A stretch of DNA of 64,000 nt from Gordonia namibiensis NBRC 108229 (GTDB lineage Bacteria > Actinomycetota > Actinomycetes > Mycobacteriales > Mycobacteriaceae), in NCBI RefSeq assembly GCF_000298235.1, contig NZ_BAHE01000022.1, positions 98,706-162,705 on the forward strand. Reading direction: 5' to 3'. Shown here in pieces: positions 10,235 through 19,452 of the stretch. The first letter of the stretch is position 1. Every line of letters begins with the position of its first letter. Below the pieces are notes generated by a model. It did no database searches. It saw only the letters and a program-made list of their open reading frames with translations, and had not been told where the DNA came from. The position numbers and the translations under genes are program-made.

Positions 10235-11221
10235 CTAGAAGACCATCTTCGCGAGCAGGAACGTGGCAGCGGCGAAAGCGGCGGCCGCGGGGAAGGTGGT
10301 CACCCACGCGGCGGCCATGTTGCCGGCGGTGCCCCACCGGACGGCGCTGGTGCGCTTGGTCGAACCCACGCCCATGATCGCCGAGGAGATCACGTGGGTG
10401 GTCGAGATGGGTGCACCCAGGCCGGCCGAGGCGACGTAGAGCACCGAGGCGGCGGTGGCCTCGGCGGCGAAGCCCTGCGGCGGGTCGAGCTCGATGATCT
10501 TGCGGCCGAGCGTGCGCATGATGCGCATGCCGCCGGTGGCCGTACCGACGGCCAGGACCACAGCCGTCAGCAGGAAGCACCACAGCGGGATCGAGTAGTC
10601 GTCCTGGTATCCGGCGACGACGAGTGCGAGCACCACGATGCCCATCGTCTTGGCCGCGTCCTGCATGCCGTGACCGAACGCCATCATCGCGGCCGAGACG
10701 GTCTGTGCGTGCCGGAAGCGCCGTCCGGTGATGGCCGGCGAGGCGTTGCGGAACAGCCACATGATCGCCAGCATCGCCGCGGCGCCCAGCACGAAGCCGG
10801 CGAGCGGCGAGAGCACCATCGGCAGCAGGATCTTCTCCACGACGCCGGCCCAGAGCACGGTGACCCCGGCGACCAGGGCCGCGCCCACCATGCCGCCGAT
10901 CAGCGCGTGCGATGACGATGACGGCAGGCCGAACCACCAGGTGATGAGGTTCCAGGTGATGGCACCGACGAGGGCGCACCCGACGAGCATCAGCGCGTCC
11001 GGCCCCTCTTTGAGGTCGATGATGCCGGAGCCGACCGTGCTGGCCACCTTGGCGCCGAAGAAGGAACCGACCAGGTTGCCGACGGCGGCCATCGCCAGCG
11101 CCGCGCGGAGCGTCAGGGCGCGGGTCGACACCGAGGTCGCGATCGCGTTGGCAGAGTCGTGGAAACCGTTGGTGAACGTGAAGGCCATGGCAAGACCGAT
11201 CACCACGAGAAGTGCGAACAC
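10235..11221 (-). CDS. pit: Low-affinity inorganic phosphate transporter, PiT family
   Basis: 328 residues, about ten transmembrane helices. The duplicated PiT signature is visible: GFHDSANAIATSV in the first half and a matching segment with SAAMMAFGHGMQDAAKTMG in the second. It takes up phosphate, probably as a metal-phosphate complex driven by the proton gradient. GTG 11221 was chosen because AAGGAG lies ten bases upstream, overlapping the stop of the DUF47 gene. The seven-base gap to DUF47 shows a two-gene operon; DUF47 (PhoU-like) proteins commonly regulate Pit. The gene converges with the histidine kinase gene, with only three bases between stops. Confidence 0.93.
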   Translation of the reverse strand: MFALLVVIGLAMAFTFTNGFHDSANAIATSVSTRALTLRAALAMAAVGNLVGSFFGAKVASTVGSGIIDLKEGPDALMLVGCALVGAITWNLITWWFGLPSSSSHALIGGMVGAALVAGVTVLWAGVVEKILLPMVLSPLAGFVLGAAAMLAIMWLFRNASPAITGRRFRHAQTVSAAMMAFGHGMQDAAKTMGIVVLALVVAGYQDDYSIPLWCFLLTAVVLAVGTATGGMRIMRTLGRKIIELDPPQGFAAEATAASVLYVASAGLGAPISTTHVISSAIMGVGSTKRTSAVRWGTAGNMAAAWVTTFPAAAAFAAATFLLAKMVF

Positions 11222-11228
11222 GGGTGTG

Positions 11229-11846
11229 TCACGACTCCTTGAGGACGATGGTCTCGACGATGTTGGCGACCTTCTCGAAGGAATCGGCCGCATCCTCGAG
11301 TTCGTCGGCGACGTCCTTGAGCTTCATCACGCTCAGCGCATCGAGGTGGCCGTCGAACAGGTAGGCCAGGAAGGTCCGGTAGGTGTGGTCGGCGCGGTTC
11401 TCGAGGGCGTTGATCTCGATCCAGTACCGTTCGAGATCCTTCATGCCGGCCAGCCGCGGCATCGCGTCGGCGGTCACGCTCGCCGAGGTGTCGAGGATCT
11501 CGATCATCTCGCGCAGGTGCTGCGGGAGCTCGGTGACGCCGTAGAGGGCCATGAGGTGGGTCGCTGCCTCGATGTGGTCCATGACATCGTCCAGGCTCGA
11601 TCCGAGGACGTAGATGTCGGAGCGGTCGAACGGCGTGATGAAGCTCGAGTTGACCGTGCGGAACATCTCGTGGGTGATGCGGTCGCAGTCGTGTTCGAGG
11701 TCGACCATCCGGCGCGCGATTTCCTCGAAGTCCGGTTCGGGTTCCAATAGGCCGGTGAGGGTCTTGGTCCCCTCGGCCAGGCACTGGGCCGAGGACGTGA
11801 ACAACCCGTAGAAGAGATCGTTCTTGGGTTTGAACCGGGAGAACAC
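11229..11846 (-). CDS. DUF47 family (PhoU-like) phosphate transport accessory protein
   Basis: 205 residues, all-helical, soluble. Typical features are FSRFKPKNDLFYGLF at the start, EHDCDRITHEMF and TPFDRSDIYVL in the middle, and a late ADELEDAADSFEKVANI helix. DUF47 proteins resemble PhoU and act as chaperone or regulator of the adjacent Pit transporter. The GTG start is preceded by AGGAAG nine bases away; longer in-frame extensions upstream look non-coding. A 284-base region with no other gene separates it from the divergent LytTR regulator and should hold both promoters. Confidence 0.9.
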   Translation of the reverse strand: MFSRFKPKNDLFYGLFTSSAQCLAEGTKTLTGLLEPEPDFEEIARRMVDLEHDCDRITHEMFRTVNSSFITPFDRSDIYVLGSSLDDVMDHIEAATHLMALYGVTELPQHLREMIEILDTSASVTADAMPRLAGMKDLERYWIEINALENRADHTYRTFLAYLFDGHLDALSVMKLKDVADELEDAADSFEKVANIVETIVLKES

Positions 11847-12130
11847 AGTGACTTTCTTCCTATCTTGCGTCCAACGCATCGAGGCGACGCTGTGCAGCGA
11901 ATTCCTCGGTGAGTCCGTCTGACGTCGGGATGGTCGTGGACAGGGTATCGAGACAGCCGACGGGCACACCCACCCGACCGGACTTTTTGCCTGTGAATCA
12001 GCTGTCAAAGGAGACGGCCGGTTCCGGTCTGTGACGCGGCCCACGCGGTACGATCCTCATGTCCGTCGTCGCGCGTCAGCGCAGCGGTCGGCGGGAGTCG
12101 CGCGTCAGCGCAGCAGTCGGGAGGAGATGG

Positions 12131-12949
12131 ATGTCCGGGCTGGTGGTGCTCGCCGTCGACGACGAACCCCCTGCTCTCGACGAACTCCGCTACCTCCTGG
12201 ACCGGCAGGAGGCCGTCACCGAGGTGTACGCCGCGACGGATGCGACCGGCGCCCTTCGCGAACTCAACTCCCGCCGGGTCGACGCGATCTTCCTCGACAT
12301 CAACATGCCGGGCCTGTCCGGACTCGAACTCGCCGGCGTTCTCGCCAAGTACGCGCGGCCTCCCGCGATCGTCTTCGTCACCGCACACGAGGACAAGGCG
12401 GTCGACGCCTTCGAGGTCGGCGCCGTCGATTATCTGCTGAAGCCGCTCCGCGAGGAACGACTCGCCCAGGCGCTCGGCCGGGTCCGCGCCGGCCTCGACG
12501 CCCGTACCAAGCCCGCCGAGGGCAGTCCGACCCCGACGCCTCCGGGTGAGCCGCGAGCCGCCTCCGACGAGGTGATCCCGGTCGAGATGAGCGGGGTGAC
12601 CTCGCTCGTCCGGCGTGATTCGATCTCGTGGGTCGAGGCCGTCGGCGACTACGCCCGACTCCATGCCGATTCCGGCGCCCACCTGGTCCGCATTCCGCTG
12701 TCGACCCTCGAGTCACGCTGGCAGGACAAGGGATTCGCCCGGGTTCACCGGTCCTATCTGGTGGCCCTGCCGATGGTCACCGGCCTGCGGACCACCGGGG
12801 GCGGGACCGTCGTCAGCGTGCGCGCGAACGGGGCGTCGGAAGCGGTGGAGCTGCCCGTCAGCCGTCGTCAGGTCCGCGACCTGAAGGACCGGCTCATCCG
12901 GGACCCGTTGCGCCAGTACCGTTCCCCCGCCGGTCGCGGCGATGTCTGA
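12131..12949 (+). CDS. LytTR family response regulator
   Basis: 272 residues. The receiver domain (~1-118) has the acidic pocket Asp10/Asp11, phospho-acceptor Asp56 in FLDINMPG, and the conserved Lys in DYLLKPL. A short Pro/Thr-rich linker follows, then a LytTR DNA-binding domain (~150-250) with DSISWVEAVGDYARLH and FARVHRSYLVAL. ATG 12131 follows GGAGGAG closely. The regulator is probably the partner of the LytS-like kinase at 9041. It overlaps by eight bases the first of the downstream membrane-transport genes, which are its likely targets, as for other LytS/LytTR systems that control carboxylate transporters. Confidence 0.9.
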   Translation: MSGLVVLAVDDEPPALDELRYLLDRQEAVTEVYAATDATGALRELNSRRVDAIFLDINMPGLSGLELAGVLAKYARPPAIVFVTAHEDKAVDAFEVGAVDYLLKPLREERLAQALGRVRAGLDARTKPAEGSPTPTPPGEPRAASDEVIPVEMSGVTSLVRRDSISWVEAVGDYARLHADSGAHLVRIPLSTLESRWQDKGFARVHRSYLVALPMVTGLRTTGGGTVVSVRANGASEAVELPVSRRQVRDLKDRLIRDPLRQYRSPAGRGDV

Positions 12950-13328
12950 GAATCCGCAACGCGAGCGCGTCGTTCTCGCCTCTCGGCGTGGCGCCCGGAT
13001 GGTGCGCACCCGGGTGGAGGTCCAGGAACAGACCGAGGTCGGCGACGCGCTGGTGCGCGGCCTGATGCGCGCACAACTCGGGTTGGCGTTGCGTCTCGGC
13101 GGGAGTCTGCTCGTCGTCGTGGTGGCGATCCCGCTGCTCGCCGTGCTGCTCCCGAACGTGGCCGAGACGACCGTCTTCGGCATCCGGATCACCTGGCTCG
13201 TCCTCGGACTCCTCGCCTATCCGGTGCTGTACCTGACCGGGCTGTTGTACGTACGGCTGGCCGAACACGCCGAACGTGACTTCATGAGTCTCGTCGACGA
13301 CGACGCCGGCGATCCGGGTGGGACGTGA
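12942..13328 (+). CDS. Small two-helix membrane protein, DUF485-like, paired with symporter
   Basis: 128 residues with two hydrophobic segments (~47-68 and ~80-100) and charged termini. Length, topology and position directly before a sodium:solute symporter match the DUF485 partner proteins of acetate/monocarboxylate permeases, although the sequence is less typical than the copy at 15233. It overlaps the LytTR regulator upstream (8 bases) and the symporter downstream (4 bases), so all three are translationally coupled. Its exact role in the symporter is unknown. Confidence 0.65.
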   Translation: MSENPQRERVVLASRRGARMVRTRVEVQEQTEVGDALVRGLMRAQLGLALRLGGSLLVVVVAIPLLAVLLPNVAETTVFGIRITWLVLGLLAYPVLYLTGLLYVRLAEHAERDFMSLVDDDAGDPGGT

Positions 13329-15064
13329 GCGGCGTCGACGTGCTGACCGCCGTGGGGTTGTTCACCGCGGCCGTCGCCACCATCGTGGTCGGGGCCTGGG
13401 GCGGCCGGTTCTCCCGCACGACGTCGGATTTCCTGGTGGCCTCACGCGCCGTCGGGTCGCGATGGAACGCCGCTGCGGTGTCGGGCGAGTACCTGTCGGC
13501 GGCGTCGTTCCTCGGTGTCGCCGGACTCGTCGCGAAGTACGGCGCCGACGCGCTCTGGTACCCGGTCGGGTTCACCGCCGGATATCTCGGCCTACTCCTG
13601 TTCGTCGCTGCACCACTGCGTCGTTCGGGCGCCTACACCGTGCCCGACTTCGCCGAGTTCCGGCTCTCCTCGACGGTCGTGCGAAAGACCGCGATGGTGG
13701 TCGTGGTCGTGGTCTGCGTGCTGTACCTCATCCCCCAGTTCCAGGGCGCGGGACTCACGCTCAACATCCTGCTCGGCGCACCCGTCTGGACGGGCGTGGT
13801 CGGCGTCGGGCTGATCGTGATCGTGAACGTGGTCGGCGGCGGGATGCGGTCGATCACGTTCGTGCAGGCATTCCAGTACTGGCTCAAGCTGACCGCCATC
13901 GCGATTCCCACCCTCGTGCTGATCGGGGTGTTCGCGAACGATCCGGCGCGTGTCGGCGAACCCGCACCGCCGCGGGTCACGACCGCCACCACCGTCGACG
14001 TCACCACCGACGTCTCGGTGACCGTCGCCGAGACCAAGGGAGTACGTGTCACCGGCACGCTCGACGGTTCGCCGGTGGTCGACGCCCCGATCCCGTCCCC
14101 CGGTGGTCATGTCATCTCCGCCGACTCCGTCATCTTCCTCGACGCCGGCGCGGCCACCCCGGTCGTGGCGGGAGCCCCGGTCCACGGGTCGGACTGGGTG
14201 GCGCCCGGGGGCGGTCTCGGCGGGCGCCATCCGCTGTTCGGGGTGCTCTCCCTGATCCTCGCGACGTTCCTCGGCGTGATGGGTCTGCCGCACGTCCTCG
14301 TGCGCTTCTACACCAATCCGGACGGCCGCACGGCGCGTCGAACGGCGCTCGCCGCGATCGCACTGCTGTCGCTGTTCTACCTGTTCCCCGTCCTCCTCGG
14401 GGTGTTCGCGCGTCTCTACGTGCCCGAGCTGCTGATCACCGGTACATCCGACGCCGCGGTCCTCCTGCTGCCGAGCGCCGCCATCGGGGGCCTGGCCGGG
14501 CAGATCCTGGCCGCGCTGGTGGCGGCCGGCGCGATCGCAGCGTTCCTGGCCACGTCGTCGGGTCTCCTGGTGTCCGTGGCGGGGGCGCTGGCGACCGATG
14601 TCTTCCGCGGACGCGTCCGCGACTTCCGTATCGCCGCGGTCATCGGCGGGGCCATCCCCATCGCGCTCTCGCTGGCGGCGGGATCACTGGAACTGTCCCG
14701 GACCGTCGGGCTGGTGTTCGCCGTCGCCGCGTCGACGCTGTGTCCTCTGCTCGTCCTCGGCATCTGGTGGCGGGGCCTGACGTCCGCCGGCGCGATCGCC
14801 GGGCTGATCGTCGGCGGGGTGTCGTCGGGTTCGGCCACCTCCCTGGCGATCGCCGGGGTGATCGACGACGACGTGTTGGGCGGCTGGCCGGCCGCACTGG
14901 TCGGTTATCCGGGCGCGGTCACCGTGCCGCTTGCCTTCGGCACGATGGTGCTGGTCAGCCTTGCGACCCGACGACGGCTGCCCGGCGATCTCGCCCGTAC
15001 CTTCGCGCGGATGCACGTCCCCGAACGCGTCGGGATGGGCGTCGACCGGCTTCCCGGCGCCTGA
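13325..15064 (+). CDS. Sodium:solute symporter, acetate/monocarboxylate type
   Basis: 579 residues, about 13 transmembrane helices, GTG start. SSS-family markers include the SGEYLSAASFLGVAGLV segment near residues 57-73 and LPHVLVRFYTNPDGRTAR around 320-338. The best-known relatives are ActP and MctC, which import acetate, propionate or pyruvate with sodium or protons. Between helices 6 and 7 there is an unusually long, Thr/Val-rich extracytoplasmic loop (~205-295), much longer than in the second symporter at 15589. Coupled to a DUF485-like protein and the LytTR regulator. Confidence 0.88.
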   Translation: MSGVDVLTAVGLFTAAVATIVVGAWGGRFSRTTSDFLVASRAVGSRWNAAAVSGEYLSAASFLGVAGLVAKYGADALWYPVGFTAGYLGLLLFVAAPLRRSGAYTVPDFAEFRLSSTVVRKTAMVVVVVVCVLYLIPQFQGAGLTLNILLGAPVWTGVVGVGLIVIVNVVGGGMRSITFVQAFQYWLKLTAIAIPTLVLIGVFANDPARVGEPAPPRVTTATTVDVTTDVSVTVAETKGVRVTGTLDGSPVVDAPIPSPGGHVISADSVIFLDAGAATPVVAGAPVHGSDWVAPGGGLGGRHPLFGVLSLILATFLGVMGLPHVLVRFYTNPDGRTARRTALAAIALLSLFYLFPVLLGVFARLYVPELLITGTSDAAVLLLPSAAIGGLAGQILAALVAAGAIAAFLATSSGLLVSVAGALATDVFRGRVRDFRIAAVIGGAIPIALSLAAGSLELSRTVGLVFAVAASTLCPLLVLGIWWRGLTSAGAIAGLIVGGVSSGSATSLAIAGVIDDDVLGGWPAALVGYPGAVTVPLAFGTMVLVSLATRRRLPGDLARTFARMHVPERVGMGVDRLPGA

Positions 15065-15232
15065 CCGTTCACCGTTCGTCGGATGTGATCGACCGCCCGT
15101 CGCACAGTCGACGACCTTCGGCGTGTGACCCACGACACCGATTGCGGTGTGATCTGCGCCTCAATCAGGCTGTTCCCCGAAGTGCCATCACAGCGGCCTC
15201 CGCCGCGTGGCCCCATCGACTTGGAGGACAGC

Positions 15233-15592
15233 GTGTCGAACATCGACCAACCAGCAGCGGCACCACCGCATGCGCCGTCGGGCGAACAGTTCATCGAGAT
15301 GCAGAACAGCCCTCAGTTCCAGGAGCTGAAGGCGCGCCTGCGCAAGTTCATCTTCCCGATGACCGCGTTCTTCCTGATCTGGTACGCGATCTACGTGCTG
15401 CTCGGCGCCTTCGCGCATGACTTCATGGCAATCCAGGTGTGGGGCAACATCAACCTCGGCCTGATCCTCGGACTGCTCCAGTTCGTGACCACATTCGTCA
15501 TCACCGGCCTGTACGTACGCTTCGCGAACCGCGAACTCGACCCGCGTGCCGAGGCCATCCGCAACGAGATGGAAGGCGGCCCGTCGCTGTGA
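15233..15592 (+). CDS. DUF485 domain membrane protein
   Basis: 119 residues with two transmembrane helices. The DUF485 pattern is clear: SPQFQELKARLRKFIFPMT before helix 1 (~50-72) and TGLYVRFANRELDP after helix 2. The GTG start has GGAGG five bases upstream; longer frames upstream lack a good site. Its stop overlaps the next symporter start by four bases (GTGA). It is the small partner of an ActP/MctC-type permease, as in many proteobacteria and actinobacteria. Confidence 0.9.
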   Translation: MSNIDQPAAAPPHAPSGEQFIEMQNSPQFQELKARLRKFIFPMTAFFLIWYAIYVLLGAFAHDFMAIQVWGNINLGLILGLLQFVTTFVITGLYVRFANRELDPRAEAIRNEMEGGPSL

Positions 15593-17232
15593 ACACCTCC
15601 GTCCACACCACCACGCTCGCCGCCACCGTCGGCAGCCCGGTCGCCAACATCGCGATCTTCGCCGCATTCGTGGCGATCACGATGTACATCGTCATCCGGG
15701 CCAGCAAGAACAACAATTCGGCCGCGGACTTCTTCACCGGAGGCCGTGGCTTCTCCGGCCCGCAGAACGGCATCGCCATCGCCGGCGACTACCTGTCGGC
15801 AGCCAGCTTCCTCGGCATCGCCGGCGCCATCGCGGTCTACGGCTACGACGGCTTCCTCTACTCCATCGGCTTCCTCGTCGCGTGGCTCGTCGCATTGCTG
15901 CTCGTCGCCGAATTGCTGCGCAACACCGGCAAGTTCACGATGGCCGACGTCCTCAGCTTCCGCCTGAAGCAGCGGCCGGTCCGTCTCGCGGCGGCCATCT
16001 CGACCCTTGCGGTCTCGCTGTTCTACCTCCTCGCCCAGATGGCCGGTGCCGGTGGCCTCGTCGCCCTCCTGCTCGACATCGAGGGCCGTCTCGGCCAGTC
16101 GATCGTGATCGCGGTCGTCGGCGCGCTGATGATCGTCTACGTCCTCATCGGCGGCATGAAGGGCACCACCTGGGTGCAGATCATCAAGGCGGTGCTGCTC
16201 ATCAGCGGCGCGGCGATCATGACCTTCATCGTCCTCGCCAAGTTCGGCATGAACCTGTCGTCGATCCTCGGTGCCGCACAGGACGCCATCAGCAGCTCCG
16301 GCAGCGAAAAGGTCGCCTCGCGTGACGTTCTCGCACCCGGCGCCCAGTACGGCGGTTCGCTCGAGTCCAAGATCAACTTCCTCTCGCTGGCCATCGCCCT
16401 GGTCCTCGGCACCGCGGGCCTGCCGCACGTGCTGATGCGCTTCTACACCGTGCCGACCGCGAAAGAGGCTCGTAAGTCGGTGGTCTGGGCGATCGCGCTC
16501 ATCGGCGCCTTCTACCTGTTCACCCTCATCCTGGGTTACGGCGCGGCCGCTCTGGTCGGACCGGACAAGATCCTCGCCGCCGCCGGCGGACAGAACGCCG
16601 CGGCACCGCTACTGGCCTTCGAACTCGGCGGTGTGGTACTCCTCGGCATCATCTCCGCGGTCGCTTTCGCCACGATTCTCGCTGTCGTCGCCGGCCTGGC
16701 GATCACCGCGTCGGCCTCGTTCGCCCACGACATCTACGCGTCGGTCATCAAGCGCAACAAGGTGAGTGAGGACGACCAGGTCCGCGTCTCGCGGTACACC
16801 GTCGTCGTGCTCGGTGTCCTCGGCATCGTGCTCGGCATCCTGGCCAACGGTCAGAACATCGCATTCCTGGTGGCCCTGGCCTTCGCCATCGCCGCGGCGG
16901 CGAACCTGCCGACGATCGTGTACTCGCTCTACTGGAAGCGCTTCAACACCCGCGGCGCCCTGTGGAGCATGTACGGCGGCCTGATCTCCACGATCCTGCT
17001 GATCGTCTTCTCGCCGGCCGTCTCCGGCTCGTCGACCGCGATGATCCCCGGCGCCGACTTCGCCTGGTTCCCGCTGGCCAACCCGGGCATCGTCTCGATC
17101 CCGCTGGCCTTCGTCCTCGGCATCATCGGCACCCTGACCTCGCCGAGCGACGCCGGAACCCCGGAACGCAACGCGGAGATGGAGGTTCGCTCCCTCACCG
17201 GCATCGGTGCGGAGAAGGCCGTGCAGCACTAG
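15589..17232 (+). CDS. Cation/acetate symporter, ActP/MctC type
   Basis: 547 residues, about 13 transmembrane helices. Typical segments are AGDYLSAASFLGIAGAIAVYG, KFTMADVLSFRLKQRPVR, the LPHVLMRFYTVPTAKEARKS stretch, and NLPTIVYSLYWKRFNTRGA. Closely related proteins import acetate, pyruvate and propionate with a cation. It is the second symporter in this block and paralogous to 13325-15064; the two DUF485/symporter pairs look like a duplication with divergence. A very strong bidirectional hairpin follows the stop. Confidence 0.92.
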   Translation: MNTSVHTTTLAATVGSPVANIAIFAAFVAITMYIVIRASKNNNSAADFFTGGRGFSGPQNGIAIAGDYLSAASFLGIAGAIAVYGYDGFLYSIGFLVAWLVALLLVAELLRNTGKFTMADVLSFRLKQRPVRLAAAISTLAVSLFYLLAQMAGAGGLVALLLDIEGRLGQSIVIAVVGALMIVYVLIGGMKGTTWVQIIKAVLLISGAAIMTFIVLAKFGMNLSSILGAAQDAISSSGSEKVASRDVLAPGAQYGGSLESKINFLSLAIALVLGTAGLPHVLMRFYTVPTAKEARKSVVWAIALIGAFYLFTLILGYGAAALVGPDKILAAAGGQNAAAPLLAFELGGVVLLGIISAVAFATILAVVAGLAITASASFAHDIYASVIKRNKVSEDDQVRVSRYTVVVLGVLGIVLGILANGQNIAFLVALAFAIAAAANLPTIVYSLYWKRFNTRGALWSMYGGLISTILLIVFSPAVSGSSTAMIPGADFAWFPLANPGIVSIPLAFVLGIIGTLTSPSDAGTPERNAEMEVRSLTGIGAEKAVQH

Positions 17233-17240
17233 CCTTCGCA

Positions 17241-17312
17241 GCAAACCCACCCCTTATGGCCAGGTCCACCACCTCGAAAGGTGGTGGACCTGGCCATTCG
17301 TGGTGGGTTTGC
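17241..17312. terminator. Large bipartite hairpin between convergent genes
   Basis: An outer 11-bp stem (GCAAACCCACC, 17241-17251, with 17302-17312) encloses a four-by-four internal loop. Inside is a perfect 19-bp stem (17256-17274 with 17279-17297) and a CGAA tetraloop. It lies nine bases after the symporter stop and ~33 bases from the stop of the convergent amidase. No T run is present, as is common for high-GC terminators. It should act in both directions. Confidence 0.85.
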
Positions 17313-17345
17313 GGAGGGCAGTCCGGAGCGACTGAGTTCCAGCGC

Positions 17346-18758
17346 TCAGGCGTCCTGGATCCGCGCGAACGGCCGGGCCGCCTCGAGTTCGAACGCGAGT
17401 TCCAGCAGGGTCCGCTCGTCACCGAGGTCGGCGGAGAACTGGATACCCACGGGCAGTCCCGACTTCGCCTGTCCCAGCGGCAGACTGATCGCCGGGGTGC
17501 CCGACGTGTTGTTCGCGGGCGTGAACGCGACGTAGCGCGTGAGACGGTCCATCGCCTCACCGAAGTCGATGCCCGGGTCGAGGTAACCGATCTCCGGCGG
17601 CAGGTGTGCGAGCGTCGGCGACAGGATCACGTCGAACTGCTCGTGGAGCGACCGGAACGCGGCGGTGGAGCGTCGGAGACCGCGGATCGACGACGGCATG
17701 CGGTAGAGGTGCCGCAGGGCGTTGCGCGACAGACCGCGGGTCAACGGGTCGATCTGCTTACGATCGAAGCCCTTGTCGTGCAACCGCTTACCGGTACGGT
17801 CCAGCGCGAAGGCCAGCAGCGACCAGTAGTCGATGAACTGCCGGATGTAGGCGCGGTCGACCGGTAGCGGCACCATCTCCGTTCGGTGACCGAGAGATTC
17901 GACGAGCTCGGCGACCTCGGTGACGCACCGCTGGGTGTCGCGGTCGAGCAGCTGGCCGGTTATCGGTTCGGTGATCAGCGCGATCCGCAGCCGCCTCTCC
18001 CCCGGCCCTTCCACCAGACCGACCGGCGGCAGGCCGGGACCGGGACGGAAGCCCTGCGAGTCGTCGAGGAAGCGAGCGGTGTCCCGCACCGACCGGCTCA
18101 CGATCCCGTTGCACACCAGGTCGATCGGCGCATCCTCGGTCTGCTTCGCCGGCGCGGTTCGACCCCGGCTCGGTTTGAGTCCCACGAGACCGCATGCGGC
18201 AGCGGGGATCCGGATCGATCCGCCACCGTCGTTGGCATGCGCGATCGGCAGCGCGCCCGCCGCCACGAGGGCGGCCGAACCACCGGAGGAGCCACCGGCG
18301 GAGTAGTCGGTGTCCCACGGGTTGCGGGTCGGCTCCCGGTCGACGTACTCGGTCGTCGCGGTCAGCCCGAAAGCCGGCATGTTCGACGCCCCGACGAGGT
18401 TCACGCCGGTCGCCAGGAACTGGTTGGTGAAGGCCTCGTTCGCCGAGGCCGGGTTCGGCGCGACCGCAGCCGACCCGTGGCAGGTGGGCAGGCCCGCGAA
18501 GTCGGTGTTGTTCTTGATGATCGACGGCACGCCGACGAACGATCCGGACGGGAAGTCGTTGTCGACGGCGCGCTTGCGGGCACGCTCGCGGTCGTCGAAG
18601 GCGACCGCGTTCAGCTGGGGATTAACTGCGTCGATCCGGGCGAGAGCCGCTTCGACAGCCTCGGCGGCCGAGATCTCCCGGGCGGCGATGGCGTCGGCGA
18701 TGCCGACGGCGTCGAGATCACCGAGTGCGTCGTCTGTGAACGCGTGAACCTTCTTCAT
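17346..18758 (-). CDS. Amidase signature family hydrolase
   Basis: 470 residues. The Ser-cisSer-Lys triad is complete: Lys82 in SIIKNNTD, cis-Ser157 in AGGSSGGSAA, and nucleophile Ser181 in DGGGSIRIPA. The family hydrolyses carboxamides of very different size; the substrate cannot be read from the sequence. No signal peptide, so cytoplasmic. The gene lies nine bases downstream of the TetR gene on the same strand and may be cotranscribed with it, so its expression may share the inducer of the divergent MFS exporter. Confidence 0.9.
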   Translation of the reverse strand: MKKVHAFTDDALGDLDAVGIADAIAAREISAAEAVEAALARIDAVNPQLNAVAFDDRERARKRAVDNDFPSGSFVGVPSIIKNNTDFAGLPTCHGSAAVAPNPASANEAFTNQFLATGVNLVGASNMPAFGLTATTEYVDREPTRNPWDTDYSAGGSSGGSAALVAAGALPIAHANDGGGSIRIPAAACGLVGLKPSRGRTAPAKQTEDAPIDLVCNGIVSRSVRDTARFLDDSQGFRPGPGLPPVGLVEGPGERRLRIALITEPITGQLLDRDTQRCVTEVAELVESLGHRTEMVPLPVDRAYIRQFIDYWSLLAFALDRTGKRLHDKGFDRKQIDPLTRGLSRNALRHLYRMPSSIRGLRRSTAAFRSLHEQFDVILSPTLAHLPPEIGYLDPGIDFGEAMDRLTRYVAFTPANNTSGTPAISLPLGQAKSGLPVGIQFSADLGDERTLLELAFELEAARPFARIQDA

Positions 18759-18767
18759 GCCCGGACC

Positions 18768-19394
18768 CTATCGCCCTCCGGCGGACCCCGGGGCCGCTCC
18801 CAGCATCGCGGCGACATCGTCGACCAGCTCCGCGACGTAGGCGTCGTCGACCGCGAGACCGAAGACCGCGTGGTGGTAGAGGGGTGCGATCACATGGTCG
18901 AGGAGCTGCCGCACCGACGGCGTCGCCTCGCCGCGCTCGCGCGCCCGCGCGATCATCTCCTCGGCCTGCTCGCGGCGGATCTCCCAGCACGGGCACACCT
19001 CGACGACGTCGTCGCGCGCCGCGACCATCGCACGCAGGTAGGCCCGCCGCTTCGGCCGGCCGATGTCGGCGGCGATCACGCGCGCCCACTCGGCGATGTC
19101 GTCGCGGAGCACGCCCGTGTCGGGCAGCGGTTCACCCTGCGTCAGTGCGGCAACCGCCACCTCGCCCAGGAGCGCGTCGATCGAGCCCCACCTGCGGTAG
19201 ATGCTGGTCGGGTTGACGCCGGCGAGGTCGGCGACCTCGGGGATCGTCATCGTGTCGCGCTGGCCGGCACCGACGAGTTGCCCGACGGCGGCGTACACCG
19301 CCGACTGGACGCGAGCGCTCCGACCGCCGGGCCTCTTCGCGCGCGTTGTCGCGTCCGCGGTGTCCGCCTGCGGTGTTGCGCTGCCCATAGCCAT
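18768..19394 (-). CDS. TetR family transcriptional regulator
   Basis: 208 residues. A basic N-terminus is followed by the helix-turn-helix TIPEVADLAGVNPTSIYRRW (~50-69), typical of TetR. The C-terminal half resembles the TetR_C domain of small-molecule-binding members and contains an unusual VCPCWEIRR pair of cysteines. Two start ATGs exist (19394, 19388). It is divergent from the MFS transporter at 19485, and the palindrome in the intergenic region is its likely operator. The probable function is repression of the transporter and itself. Confidence 0.88.
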   Translation of the reverse strand: MAMGSATPQADTADATTRAKRPGGRSARVQSAVYAAVGQLVGAGQRDTMTIPEVADLAGVNPTSIYRRWGSIDALLGEVAVAALTQGEPLPDTGVLRDDIAEWARVIAADIGRPKRRAYLRAMVAARDDVVEVCPCWEIRREQAEEMIARARERGEATPSVRQLLDHVIAPLYHHAVFGLAVDDAYVAELVDDVAAMLGAAPGSAGGR

Positions 19395-19452
19395 GCGGCC
19401 ATTATTGCAAATCTGATTGCTTTTGGAAGGAATCCGGGGCTATCGTCGTTCT

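Noticed and set aside
13318..15420. 700-codon Arg-rich frame on the plus strand
   Set aside because: It is an out-of-frame reading of the symporter gene with extreme Arg content and no domain.
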